Shown here piece after piece: positions 23,119-37,434 of a stretch of 64,000 nucleotides of DNA. The position numbers and the translations under genes were made by a program. Numbering within the stretch: the first letter of the stretch is position 1; each line of letters opens with the position of its first letter. The notes under the pieces were generated by a model that did not search any database, was not told the origin of the DNA, and was given only the letters and a program-made list of their open reading frames with translations. This stretch comes from Flaccisagitta enflata (Eukaryota > Chaetognatha > Sagittoidea > Aphragmophora). Location of the stretch: contig OZ231127.1 in the NCBI GenBank assembly GCA_965153355.1, positions 13,516,001 to 13,580,000 of the forward strand, read 5' to 3'.

Positions 23119-23275
23119 GTTCAAAACTGGTTTTTGGCGTCTCTGGCAATTGCTGATCTTCTACTCGGAGTCATCATCATGCCTTTATCGCTCGTCAATG
23201 AAGTCATGGGCCACTGGATTCTCGGCGAAGGCGCTTGCATGGTTTGGCTTTGCGTCGACGTTTTTCTTTGTACAG
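23119..23275 (+). CDS. Amine receptor exon: TM2, first extracellular loop, start of TM3
   Basis: Acceptor CTATCAG| and donor ACAG|GTACTG. 157 bases, entry phase 0, exit phase 1. It encodes VQNWFLASLAIADLLLG (TM2 with the conserved LAxAD), MPLSLVNEVMGHW (ECL1 with its Trp), then CMVWLCVDVFLCTG. Here the first Cys is the TM3 disulfide Cys, and the Asp of VDVFLCT is the residue that binds the amine group in all biogenic-amine receptors. NWF-ASLA-ADL--G and NEVMG-W are seen in tyramine-1 and alpha-2-adrenergic-type receptors. This is the only copy in the tandem cluster that has a donor. Confidence 0.92.
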
Positions 23276-23294
23276 GTACTGTGGAGCTGAGATA

Positions 23295-24027
23295 GTCCGC
23301 CAGCGAATTTGGGGGTGTTCATCAACGGGGAATGAATGCATATTGCTGAACAATAAAAAGAGGCTCTTGGCAAACAATTTTGTTCATGGAGGGCCCAAAA
23401 AGACATGTTCATGAACGACCATTCATTGAGGGGTAAAAAAAGCCGTTGCTGAACAGGTAAAAAAAAAGCACTCCACCAATGATTTTGTTAAGGGAGTGGG
23501 TTTTTTACCTGTTTATGAAAAATGCTCATCTGGCTGTTAAAGAACAGCAAAAAAAAGTTTTTTGATAAATAGTTTTGAGCATCTAGTTTAATCTAACAAA
23601 GAATTCATTAAGGAAACTTTTTTGACTCTGCATGAATAGCTGGGTTAAAAGATATTTTGTTACAGATGAAGTGATCTTAAGACTATGTTCATCAATATTG
23701 AACAGCAAAATTTTATTGAGTTGATGAAAAATCCAGTGAATGAGTGAATCTTTTATGGGCACATATGAAAAAGATATTTTTGCTAAAAATGGATTGGACT
23801 TCTCAGTATCTTCACAATTTCTAAACCATAAATGATGCTTATCTGGCTGTTCATGAAAAAACAAATTTAATTTTTTAGCCGTTCATGAACGCGCTTTTTA
23901 TGGCCCTCTCTGAACAAAATCGTTTGACAAAGGTCTCTTTCATTGTGTTCATCAACACCTGTATGGCATTGTTGCTGAACAGGCGTTCATCCCCCGTTGC
24001 TGAACGCACCCAAATTCGCTGGCGGAC
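23295..24027. mobile_element. TA-flanked foldback MITE, GTCCGCCAGCGAATTTGGG ends
   Basis: Left end GTCCGCCAGCGAATTTGGG and right end CCCAAATTCGCTGGCGGAC, TA at 23293-94 and 24028-29. Arms carry mirrored GTTCATCAACGGGG and GTTGCTGAACAGG motifs. It starts 19 bases past the donor of the TM2 exon. Confidence 0.85.
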
Positions 24028-24175
24028 TACCAGGTGGAGCTTGAACAAATTAACATGTGATCATGGCAAGACAATTCAGCGATGTTTTTTTCAGCGATTT
24101 TGAAAATTTGGCGTCGCAGCTGGGTTCTGCAGCAACTTTGTTTTGCGCAAAAAGGATGTGAACGAAGTGCAGCAA

Positions 24176-24388
<213 letters not shown>

Positions 24389-24526
24389 GAGCATGTGCGT
24401 GTGTTTGAAGTTTTGGTGACTGTATCCGACGTTTTTAAATAGATAACATGACACTGGTTATGGATATATTTCACTCTATTCATCTCCATTCATCTCTATT
24501 TCACTCTATTCATCTATGATTCGCAG

Positions 24527-24582
24527 CTTCGATTCTCAATTTATGCGTCATCAGCTTAGATCGATATTGGTCCGTCACACAG
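24527..24582 (+). CDS. Amine receptor exon: end of TM3 with the DRY motif
   Basis: 56 bases, acceptor TTCGCAG| and donor CACAG|GTGAGA, entry phase 1, exit phase 0. With the split Ala codon it reads ASILNLCVISLDRYWSVTQ. LDRYWSVTQ is the DRY G-protein coupling motif plus the start of the second intracellular loop, close to the alpha-2-adrenergic/tyramine consensus. It is too short to be found as a free open frame. It was recognised from motif and phase. A CATCTCCATTCATCTC pyrimidine-rich tract precedes it. Confidence 0.93.
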
Positions 24583-25024
24583 GTGAGACCATGAGAACGT
24601 TTGAGCAAATTGTTACTGACCTTTATCATTCTATATGTATTGTATACACTGTTTGTAGACTTGGATAGTTCTGCGTGATTTTGTTTAGATTATGTTTTCG
24701 AGCGCGCGCAACACATAAGAGTAAATGGAAATAATTATGTAATTATCACAGATTAATTATGTAATTATCACAGACGCAACAGTGACCCAGTAAAAATGTA
24801 TGATAATTGCCGGTCTCAACTCTAAACTCTCAAGAGATGAGCCGATAAACACAAATGTAAGGCCCTTCTAAGAAATGTAACTTTTGGGCAAACCGACACC
24901 TTCATTGGCTGATATGTAATTGGTCATTTTACTGAGTACAGAGCGAGACATAATTTAAGATGGAGTGACGCTTTTAATACCCACCCCTACTATACCCACA
25001 GCTCAGATGGATCATGATAGAGCC
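24583..25024. other. Intron stretch without features
   Basis: A small direct duplication (ATAATTATGTAATTATCACAGA) near 24,728-24,775. No gene. Confidence 0.4.
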
Positions 25025-25243
25025 TTGAAATTTGATGTGTAGGGCCGGATGGTGAATAGATTTGGGGCCACCGAGGCAATTTTCGATGTGTTGCCCCTAA
25101 GTCCGAGATCTAGGAGGGAGCTAGGGCGGCCCATCCTCTAGCGTCTGCCCACCCTAAACCTCGGCTTTGGGGCAACATATCAAAAATCGCCTCGGTGGCC
25201 CCAAATCTATTCACCTGTGGGCCCTGCATGTCAAATTTCCAGT
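25025..25243. mobile_element. Short foldback (inverted repeat)
   Basis: Left arm about 25,025-25,105 and right arm about 25,155-25,243 mirror each other (GGTGAATAGATTTGGGGCCA, CCGAGGC against GCCTCGG, TGGCCCCAAATCTATTCACC). The loop is about 50 bases. It abuts the MITE at 25249. Confidence 0.75.
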
Positions 25244-25248
25244 CGCTA

Positions 25249-25850
25249 CAGTGGGGTTCGTGGAATAACAGCCTAAACTGGAGGAAGGTATTCAAGTGTC
25301 TTAATTTCATTTGACAAACTTGATATTTGAAATATAAGTTATTCACTCAAAGCTTTTGTCCCTGAGTTTTTTGGTTGCTATGGAAACCAAAATTATTTTT
25401 TTAAACATTAATAACCACTAAAATATCAATATTTTGAGAAATATTGTCAGGGAACATTGTTCAAAATTTAATTTGCAACAACTTTCCCACAGTATGTTCT
25501 TTAAGAATATTGCTCGTTTGGCCGTTGCTAGGGGGCATCACACCTAGCAACCGCTAAATGATGCTCCCTAGCAACGGCTAAACGAGCAATATTCTTACAG
25601 GACATACTGTGGGAAAGTTGTAGCAAATTTAATTCTGAGCAATGTTCCCTGATAATATTTGTCAAAATATTGATATTCTAGTTGTTATAATTGTTCAAAA
25701 AAATAATTTTGGTTTCCATAGCAACCAAAAAACTCAGGGACAAAAGCATCAAGTGAACAACTTATATTTCAAATATCAACTTTGTCAAATGATATTAAGA
25801 CACTTAAATGCCTTCCTCCAGTTTAGGCTGTTATTCCACGAACCCCACTG
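25249..25850. mobile_element. TA-flanked foldback MITE, CAGTGGGGTTCGTGGAATAA ends
   Basis: Almost a full palindrome: arms of about 290 bases meet near 25,545 (GCTAGGGGGCATCACACC, TAGCAACCGC). TA at both outer edges. Related ends at 20776. No frame. Confidence 0.9.
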
Positions 25851-26470
25851 TAGCTTGTCCCGTTTGTGCTGTGGGTGGGGGTTGGTTGGAAAAGCGTCAC
25901 ACCATCTTTAAATATGTCGCGATCTGTAACCAATTCAAAAATGATCAGCTTCTGCCTCACTACCAAACCCTCAGGCTGCTCAAACTTTAAGTATGATGCA
26001 TGTACCATTAAATTCCTACGATAAATCATTAATTGACTTGATTCTCACGCTCAGGCTTCAGGCGTCGTTTCTCTTTTAGCAAGCTTACAAAGCAGAATTC
26101 TTTATTCACTACAACTTTTTGCTTGATTTCTTTCTCAAGTTTATAGACAATTTAGCTTTGATTCATATTTGATATTTATCACTGATTGGATGAAGAAAGA
26201 AAAGAGAGTAAAATGCTGACACACAATTTTTTTTCTGCTTTAATACTCGAATCTTAACAAATTTTAAAATGACTCATTTTAAAGATTCATATCAACATTC
26301 GCACACGCATCGCATCGAAGTGGTATTTCTCAGCTCCGATGTAGTCTCACGTTATATAATCTCACATCATTGGGCGGATCTCTTATCTTTTTTTCATCTT
26401 TATCCCTTTTTTTATCCTTTTATCTTTTTTAAACCTTTTTTTCGCCCTCGTATGTTTTGTTCATCCCCAG
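25851..26470. other. Intron stretch before TM4 exon
   Basis: Unannotated. A T-rich pyrimidine tract (26,380-26,450) precedes the acceptor. Confidence 0.5.
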
Positions 26471-26570
26471 GCAATTGATTACATGCAAAAAAGAACGCCG
26501 AACAGAATTGGCTTCATGATATTTCTCGTCTGGTTTCTCGCTACCTTGATCTGTTTACCCGGCTGGCTAG
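26471..26570 (+). CDS. Amine receptor exon: second intracellular loop and TM4
   Basis: 100 bases, acceptor CATCCCCAG| and donor CTAG|GTAGGT, entry phase 0, exit phase 1. It begins AIDYMQKRTPNRIGFM, continuing SVTQ from the previous exon. (A)I-Y--KRTP-R is the usual second-loop sequence of this receptor group. It ends with the TM4 helix FLVWFLATLICLPGWLG, which has the conserved Trp and a Pro near the end. A (GA)n array starts 26 bases after the exon. Confidence 0.93.
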
Positions 26571-26591
26571 GTAGGTGGAGAAAAGAAAGAG

Positions 26592-27050
<459 letters not shown>

Positions 27051-27069
27051 ACAGTTGTTGCTGTTTTCT

Positions 27070-27079
27070 TTTGTGTTGA

Positions 27080-27170
<91 letters not shown>

Positions 27171-27179
27171 GCTTTGTTG

Positions 27180-27236
<57 letters not shown>

Positions 27237-27345
27237 GGTGGTGGTGGTGGTGGTGGTTGTTGTTGTGGTGGTTGTTATTGTTGTTGTTGTGGTGGTTGTT
27301 GTTGTTGTGGTGGTTGTTATTGTTATTGTTGCCGTTATGATTGTT
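27070..27345. repeat. (GTT)n microsatellite with GGT variants
   Basis: About 50 GTT units to 27,236, then mixed GTG/GTT. Apparent poly-Q/poly-N frames on the minus strand are repeat products. Confidence 0.97.
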
Positions 27346-27347
27346 TG

Positions 27348-27573
27348 TGGTTGCGGACACGCAACTCTATAAGAGGCTTTGTCGTCCGTCGGTCAGTCCG
27401 TCGGTCGGTCCGTTGGGCCGTAGAGGTGATCGAGTCAATAAGAGGAAAAATGAGCGTTTTGGATACTTTTTATGTATGTGTATAGAGTAGGGTTTAGGGT
27501 ATGGATGAGGGTTGACATTAGATGCCCCTGCCCACCCGTCCGCAACGATATTGTGACCCCGCGACACTTGTTT
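27348..27573 (-). mobile_element. HINE-like element, reverse
   Basis: GTTGCGGACACGCAACTCTATAAGAGGC, GTCCGTCGGTC core, TGCCCCTGCCCACCCGTCCG, CAACGATATTGTGACC. The 5' CCGTCCGCAAC pairs with the 3' GTTGCGGAC. Confidence 0.65.
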
Positions 27574-27776
27574 AGTTGTCGTCGCCCTTAGTTTTTGTTG
27601 TTCTTGTTCTCTTGTTGCACTCGAATATCTGTTGTTATTGTCGCTGTTGTTGTTGTAGTAGTTGTAACCTTTGTAGTTAACTATGGATCTATAGTAAGGA
27701 GAGAGTGCAAAAAATAGTAATTGGCAGAATGCAGTACAGAATGTGTGATTGTCCATCGGAAAATATTCAACTCAAG

Positions 27777-27921
27777 GTTGGGGCGAAATGCGATTAAAAC
27801 GGAATAACGAGACTGGCATTGAAACTTGCGAAGTGGGGGATCAAGTGGGCATCGGCTACATCGTCTACTCCTCATCCGGATCATTCTTTGTCCCAAGTAT
27901 TCTCATGATAGTCGTGTACAG
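27777..27921 (+). CDS. Amine receptor exon: second extracellular loop and TM5
   Basis: 145 bases, acceptor CTCAAG|, donor TACAG|GTACTA, entry phase 1, exit phase 2. The loop part GWGEMRLKRNNETGIETCEV holds an N-glycosylation site (NET) and the Cys expected to pair with the TM3 Cys. TM5 follows: GYIVYSSSGSFFVPSILMIV then VY. The Ser cluster S-S-S-G-S sits where catechol/phenol-hydroxyl contacts lie in adrenergic and tyramine receptors. FFVP includes the conserved TM5 Pro. Confidence 0.93.
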
Positions 27922-28027
27922 GTACTACTTCAGTACATCCCTACATGATTTGTCCGTTTGCCTTTCAAGTTCTACTAACTAAATCCGTCTGCTTGGTAAT
28001 GGTAACTCCATATATGATTATATCGTA

Positions 28028-28084
28028 TCACCCGTCGCGCGCACGCGACTCTTTAACCCACTCTGTTCGTCGATCATCCGTCGG
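28028..28084 (-). mobile_element. HINE-like fragment split by a foldback element
   Basis: GTCGCGCGCACGCGACTCTTTAAC then TCGTCGATCATCCGTCGG. Probably continues after 29132 (ATCCGTCGGTCTGCCC). Confidence 0.55.
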
Positions 28085-29132
28085 TCGGGTGTATCAATAT
28101 GCAAAAGGTTTTATTGATCAGATTATCATCATCAGGGAAGTGTTAAGACATTAATTTTAAGACACTTACCGTTATTCTTTTCTCAAATTTCATTCATCTT
28201 CCATTTTTTTTAAATCCCCATTTAGCCCCTAATCTGTATATTGTAGTGCAGCTGGTTTTGCAACTGGATTATTAATAACAAGGAAAAAGATCAAAACCCA
28301 TTGGTTTTCTTATTCCTTATACTACAAAAAATTAGTAAAAATCTTCAGCTTTTATGCAAGAAGACATTCAGTGGACAAAACAAAATAGGTAGAGCGCTCA
28401 CTGTGTTGATTTTGATCCAACCTACTGTTATCAAACAGCAGGCTGTAAACAACAACTGGTTGTAAAAATTACAGCCGGCTGTTATGCTACAAAGTTGGCA
28501 AAAATCCAACTTTCACCAAATAGAACGAGACCTGCAAATTTATAATCCTGGTGAAATTCTGACAAGTTTGATATGTCACAACATATATGTTTATATGAAA
28601 ATAAAAATTGTTTATCAGTGTTTGATAAAGTTATAATACAATGTTTAAAAATAATTCTTTATAAAAAGTGTTAAGTGTGACATGTCAAACTTCTCAGAAT
28701 TTCATCAGGATTATAAATATGCTAGTCACGTTCTATTCTATTAAGGTTAGATTTTTGCCGACTTTGTAAGATGACAGCCGGCTGTAATTATCACAACCAG
28801 TTGTTGTTTATAGCCTGCTGTTTAATAACATTAGGTTGGATCAAAGCGAACAGAGTGAGCTCTCCACCTATTTTGTTTTGTCCACTGACTGAAGACTTGG
28901 TAATAGAAAAAATATAACTTTTTGAATGATATATCAGTTTCATTTACAACAAAACTGGGTGCAGTCGCTAAAAGTATATATATTTTTGAAAATCTTTACA
29001 CACGCTAGAAAAAAGCAGAAAATAATTAAAATTGAAAAAAATATAAATGGTGAGTGTTTTGTAATTAGTGTCTTCATACTCCCTGATGATGATAAGCTGA
29101 TCAGAAGACTTTTTGCATATTGACACACCCGA
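28085..29132. mobile_element. Foldback element with 9-bp target duplication
   Basis: Starts TCGGGTGTATCAATATGCAA and ends TTGCATATTGACACACCCGA. Direct repeats ATCCGTCGG at 28076-28084 and 29133-29141. The inner arms (about 28,368-28,890) are a strong palindrome (ACAGCCGGCTGT, CAGCAGGCTGTAAACAACAA against TTGTTGTTTATAGCCTGCTG). Nine-base duplication and long arms fit Foldback/Mutator-like elements. Confidence 0.88.
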
Positions 29133-29297
29133 ATCCGTCGGTCTGCCCATTGCATTGGTAATCGAACTCCGTGTATCATTTTCATTACGGAGCGATCTGC
29201 GTCTGAAAGAAGAAACAAAGGCTAGCCGCGAGTAATTAACGGTGTCTGTGTCGTTGTCATTAATAGATGATAATCGGTGCTTTTTATTTTCACACAG

Positions 29298-29365
29298 CAA
29301 AATTTATTGCGTGGCGAGAAAACGCTCTAGACAACGTCTGATGTCTGCGAAAACCAAGGCAAAAA
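29298..29365 (+). CDS. Amine receptor exon: TM5 end and start of third intracellular loop
   Basis: 68 bases, acceptor TTTCACACAG| and donor AAAAA|GTGAGA, entry phase 2, exit phase 1. The split codon gives SKIYCVARKRSRQRLMSAKT then KAK. Joined to VVY it makes VVYSKIYCVARKR, the normal cytoplasmic end of TM5 in amine receptors (VY-KIY-AR-R). The highly basic sequence is the G-protein contact region. A (GA)n array starts 17 bases after the exon. Confidence 0.92.
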
Positions 29366-29378
29366 GTGAGAACAAATG

Positions 29379-31039
<1,661 letters not shown>

Positions 31040-31040
<1 letters not shown>

Positions 31041-34000
31041 GCTCATAAATTTATGGTAGTTTTATGCCATAAATTTATGGGCAATAGGTACCAATAAATT
31101 TATGGAGTTTTTTTCCATAAATTTATGCGAAAAATCATATGATTTTTTATGATTCCAAAAGAAAAACAGCATTTTTTTGCCATAAATTTATGGACACAAA
31201 TTGCCCATAAATTTATGATCATTTTTTGTCATAAATTAATGCAATAAAAAGGCATAAATTTATGCAAAAAAACATATGATTTTTTATGATTAAAAAAAAA
31301 GTCATAAAAAAACTGCATTTTTTTGCCATAAATTTATGGGTACCTATTGCCCATAAATTTATGATCATTTTTGGCCATAAATTAATGCCAAAAATATGCA
31401 TAAATTTATGGCAAAAAAACATAAGATTTCTTATGATTCCAAAGAAAATCATAAAAAAACGGCGTTTTTTTGTCATAAATTTATGGACACAAATTGCCCA
31501 TAAATTTATGATCATTTTAGGCCATAAATTAATGCAAAAAATATGCATAGATTTATGGCAAAAAACATAAATTTTTTTATGATTCCAAAGAAAATCATAA
31601 AAAAACAGCGTTTTTTTGCCATAAATTTATGGACACAAATTGCCCATAAATTTATGATCATTTTTTGTCATAAATTAATGCAATAAAAAGGCATAAATTT
31701 ATGCGAAAAAACATATGATTTTTTATGATTAAAAAAAAATCATAAAAAAACTGCATTTTTTTGCCATAAATTTATGGGTACCTATTGCCCATAAATTTAT
31801 GATCATTTTTGGCCATAAATTAATGCCAAAAATATGCATAAATTTATGGCAAAAAACATAAGATTTTTTATGATTCCAAAGAAAATCATAAAAAAACAGC
31901 GTTTTTTTGCCATAAATTTATGGACACAAATTGCCCATAAATTTATGATCATTTTAGGCCATAAATTAATGCCAAAAATATGCATAAATTTATGGCAAAA
32001 AACATAAAATTTTTTATGATTCCAAAGAAAATCATAAAAAAACAGCGTTTTTTTGCCATAAATTTATGGACACAAATTGCCCATAAATTTATGATCATTT
32101 TTTGTCATAAATTAATGCAATAAAAAGGCATAAATTTATGCAAAAAAACATATGATTTTTTATGATTCAAAAAAAAAAAAAATCCTACAAAAAATGCTTT
32201 TTTTTTGCCATAAAATTATGGGTACAAATCGCCCATAAATTTATGATCATTTTTTGTCATAAATTAGTGCCAAAAATATGCATAAATTTATGGCAAAAAA
32301 TACAAAATTTTTTTTGATTCCAAAGAAAATCATAAAAATACAGCGTTTTTTTGCCATAAATTTATGGGTACAAATTGCCCATAAATTTATGATCATTTTT
32401 TGTCATAAATTAATGCAATAAATAGGCATAAATTTATGGCAAAAAACTTGTTATTTTTTATGAGTCCTACAAAAAATGCTTTTTTTTTGCCATAAAATTA
32501 TGGGTACAAATCGCCCTTAAATTTATGATCATTTTTTTTCATAAATAATGCAATAAATAGGCATAAATTTATGACAAAATGTGATCATGAATTTATGGGC
32601 AATAGCTACCCATAAATTATTCGCAAGAAATGTGTTTTTTTTATTTCCTATCAAATCATAAAGAAATGATATGTTTTTTTGCATAAATTTATGGGTTTTT
32701 TTTTGCATAAATTTATCATAAAAAGTTACCTTAAATTTATGGCAAAAAAACGCTGTTTATTTATGATCTAGCTTGGAATCATACAGAAGTGATACGGGTT
32801 TTTTTTTTTTTTGCATAAATTTATGCATTTTTATTGCATTAATTTATGACAAAAAGTGTTCATAAATTTATGGGCAATAGCAACCCATTTTTTTATGATA
32901 TTCTATCAAATCTTGAAAAAAAGATATGTTTTTTGCATTTCTTTATGTTTTTTTTTTTTTTTTTTTTTGCATGAATTTTCATAAAAAAGTTACTATAAAT
33001 CTATGGCAAAAAAACGTTTTTTTTATTTTTCTTGGAATCATAAATTTATGCACTTTTATTGTAGTAACTTATGACATAAAAAAATCATAAATTTATGGCC
33101 AATAGGTACCAATAAAATTATTGCAAAACAAATGCATGTTTTTTCATGCTTTTCTTTAAATTCATAAAAAAGTCAGATGTTTTCTGCATAAATTTATGCT
33201 TTTTTTTTTTGCGTAAATTTTTTTTAAAAAGTGACCATAAATTTTTAGCAAAAAAACGCTGTAATTTTATGATTTATCTTGGAATCATAAAAAATAGTAT
33301 GTTTTTTTGCATAAATTTATGTATTTTTGTTGCATTTATTTATGACAAAAAGTGATCATAAATTTATGGGCAATAGCTACCCAAAAATTTATGGCAAAAA
33401 AATGCGTTTTTTTCTGATGTTCTATCAAATTATAAAAAATTTATATGTATTTTGCATAACTTTTTGCTTTTTTTGGCGTAAATTTTTCATAAAAAGTGAC
33501 CATAAATTTATGGCAAAAAACGCTGTTTTTTATGATTTTTTTTTTTTGAATCATAAAAAATCATATGTTTTTTTGCATAAGTTTATGCATTCTTTTTTGC
33601 ATAAATTTATGACAAAAAGTGATCATAAATTTATGGGCAATAGCTACCCAAAAATTAATGGCAAAAAATGCGGTTTTTTTTTATTTTCTATCAAATCATA
33701 AAAATATTTATGTTTTTTTGCATAATTTTATGCTTTTTTATGGCATAAATTTATTATAAAAAGTGACCATAAATTTATGGCAAAAAAACGCTGTTTTTTT
33801 ATGATTTTTTTTAATCATAAAAAATCATATGTTTTTTTGCATAAATTTATGCATTCTTTTTTGCATTAATTTATGACAAAAAGTGATCATAAATTTATGG
33901 GCAATAGCTACCCAAAAATTAATGGCAAAAAAATGCGTTTTTTTTTTTGATTTTCTATCAAATCATAAAAAATTTATATGTTTTTTGCATAATTTTATGC

Positions 34001-34430
34001 TTTTTTTTGGCATAAATTTATCATAAAAAGTGACCATAAATTTATGGCAAAAAAACGCTGTTTTTTTATGATTTTTTTTGAAATCATAAAAAATCATATG
34101 TTTTTTTGCATAAATTTATGCATTATTTTTTGCATTAATTTATGACGAAAAACGATCATAAATTTATGGGCAATAGGTACCAGTAAATTTATGGCAAAAA
34201 AATGTATGTTTTTTTATGCTTTTCTTTAAATTCATAAAAAAGTCATATGTTTTCAGCATAAATTTATGGAAAAAATTTCATAAATTTTTTGGTACCTATC
34301 GCCCATAAATTTATGGAGTTTTTTGGGCCATAAATTATGCTTAATAAAATACCATAAATTTATGCTTTTTTTGGGGGTATTTTTTATGATTTCATAAAAA
34401 ATGACCCATAAAATGGCCATAAATTATGGA
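31040..34430. repeat. Inverted higher-order array of the palindrome CATAAATTTATG
   Basis: The left half (to about 32,580) has 146-147-bp monomers (starts 31181, 31327, 31474, 31620 and so on). Three of these form a higher-order unit of about 438 bp (31181, 31620, 32057). The right half is more diverged and runs as the reverse complement (GGCAAAAAAACGCTG instead of CAGCGTTTTTTTGCC). Most monomers carry several CATAAATTTATG 12-mers. The outermost edges TATATCATA (31,022) and TATGATATA (34,443) could be terminal inverted repeats. No coding capacity; open frames are repeat products. Confidence 0.92.
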
Positions 34431-34461
34431 ATTCTGCGGGGGTATGATATATCTCCTCTAA

Positions 34462-34607
34462 CAAGGCCGGATACACGGCAGTCCGATCGCAGACGGTCGG
34501 GAAAAAGTAGTAATGCAAAAAACGCTCGGAATTCAAAATGTGACCGACTGACGGATGAACAGACGGACGGAGATGGCAAGTTGTTGAGTCGCGTATCCGC
34601 GACAAAA
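34462..34607 (+). mobile_element. HINE-like element
   Basis: ACAAGGCCGGATACACGGCA, GATCGCAGACGG, CAGACGGACGG core, and 3' AGTCGCGTATCCGCGAC. Confidence 0.7.
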
Positions 34608-35709
<1,102 letters not shown>

Positions 35710-35856
35710 AAGGTGCGCCCTTGCCACCTGTCGGCCGTCCTCGTCGGGACTGTCAAAGCAGTCTCGCTACAAACACCAAATTAAAGCAATATTAACACCA
35801 AAAGATGTTTCATAATCAAAACCGGTCTAAACCAATGTTTACTTAATTTTACACAG

Positions 35857-35951
35857 AAAATCAGACGCTGAAAATCAATTCGTCCAAAGACGATAATTTG
35901 TCCGACTCAAACACTCCCACGCCTACGCTGAAGAGACACGCCGGAAAACAG
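35857..35951 (+). CDS. Amine receptor exon: third intracellular loop, part 2
   Basis: 95 bases, acceptor TTTTACACAG| and donor AAACAG|GTGCGT, entry phase 1, exit phase 0. It encodes [20 protein letters not shown] then [11 protein letters not shown], a hydrophilic Ser/Thr/Asp-rich segment with possible phosphorylation sites, as usual for a long third loop. There is no family signature here. The call rests on phase match, splice sites and position. A (GA)n array begins 17 bases after the exon. Confidence 0.8.
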
Positions 35952-35964
35952 GTGCGTATGACGA

Positions 35965-35967
<3 letters not shown>

Positions 35968-36059
<92 letters not shown>

Positions 36060-36135
36060 CTCTTGGACAGTGGAAAGGAAAGACAGACAGACAGATAGAC
36101 AGACAGACAGACAGACAGATAGACAGAGACAGAGA
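35968..36135. repeat. (GA)n then (GACA)n
   Basis: GA to 36,054, then GACAGACAGATA units. GACTCTTGGACAGTGGAAAGGAAAG recurs at 36,058 and 36,145. Confidence 0.97.
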
Positions 36136-36310
36136 TGGACAGAGAGACTCTTGAACAGTGGAAAGGAAAGAATCTGATATGTACTGTTAGATAGGAACGA
36201 GCTCTAAAAAGGGTATGAGTCGGGGACGCTAGGGCATTCACACGTACACAACTAAATCTGACTTAAACCGCCAGGAAAACCTTCAAAAAACAACAGCAAT
36301 TCAATTGTGT

Positions 36311-36401
36311 GACGTAAGGGGCTACTAAGGGCGGACATACAGGCTTACACAACAAGGTGTGAAGTCTCCACACTGTGGACTCGCGTATCCGCGATGCAAA
36401 A
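36311..36401 (+). mobile_element. HINE-like fragment (3' end, weak)
   Basis: GTGTGAAGTC and GACTCGCGTATCCGCGATGC at its end. Confidence 0.35.
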
Positions 36402-36759
36402 GTATCGCACGTGCAAAACTGCAGATGGAAAAAAAAACGAAATAACGCGACAGGCAGTACTAACGTCATTGTGAGCCACGAGGTGGAGCCATGGATTGAT
36501 TTCTGGGTCTGCCTCGAAGCGGCTCTCGAGAGCAGATTCCTCACACAAGAACGTCTTGATCGCCGCGACCTGAGAGGCTGAGTGGCGCGACCTGCTGTCT
36601 GGACATCATTTATCACGGGGATATAATAAAAAAAAAGCCCATAGCCCTAAACCTGACAGGATTTGATTTATGGACCGTCCCTCGTTCCTTTAATCCCCTA
36701 CTCCCGACGGTGTAGCATACGTAACACCGTGTTTAAACCTTCAATCTCACTTTTCTGTC

Positions 36760-36821
36760 TTTCTTTTTTTTTTCTCTCTCTCTTTCTTACATTTTTTGAT
36801 TCTCTAATCCTTTCTTTTTTT

Positions 36822-36869
<48 letters not shown>

Positions 36870-36873
36870 TTTC

Positions 36874-36929
<56 letters not shown>

Positions 36930-36977
36930 TCCTATTTCCTTTCTTTCCTATTTCATCATTTCCTATTTCCCTTTTTT

Positions 36978-37057
<80 letters not shown>

Positions 37058-37150
37058 TTTTTTTCTTTTTTCTTTTTTCTTTTTTTCTATTTTCCTGTTT
37101 TCCTTTTTTTTTTTCTTTTTCTTTTTAGTTTTTTTTTCTTTGTTTTGTTT

Positions 37151-37216
<66 letters not shown>
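36760..37216. repeat. (CTTT)n and (CT)n tract
   Basis: CTTT units at about 36,811-37,060, mixed T-rich, then CT at 37,155-37,216. Confidence 0.97.
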
Positions 37217-37220
<4 letters not shown>

Positions 37221-37434
37221 AATGTCCATGCCTTTGCACTGTTTACTTTCTCCTTCATAAATATTCTTTTCCTAGCCGGGGTTTACGCTCCTACTTGAGT
37301 TTCTTAGTAGAACGACGGTGCGCTTATTATGCGTTTTCTTGCGCATTATTCAGTCGTTTCATAAATCACTGATATCCTAGAGGAGATCATGTGGGGGTCA
37401 GCGATCTTAATTTAGTCAACTATAAAACAAGTTA

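Noticed and set aside
27921-27982. Reading TM5 straight on as VYRYYFSTSLHDLSV to a stop
   Set aside because: The GTACTA donor at 27922 and the phase-matched exon at 29298 (SKIYCVARKR) give the expected cytoplasmic continuation.
28031-28060. Rho-independent-terminator-like GC hairpins (AGTCGCGTGCACGCGACT followed by T or A runs)
   Set aside because: They are the terminal stems of a dispersed repeat in a spliced eukaryotic genome, not bacterial terminators.
31219-33701. Frames such as HKFMAKK/INLWPKM within the palindromic array
   Set aside because: Repeat products of CATAAATTTATG units, open on both strands.
36663-37298. 211-codon frame rich in FLSFFLSFF
   Set aside because: Translation of the (CTTT)n tract, not a membrane protein.
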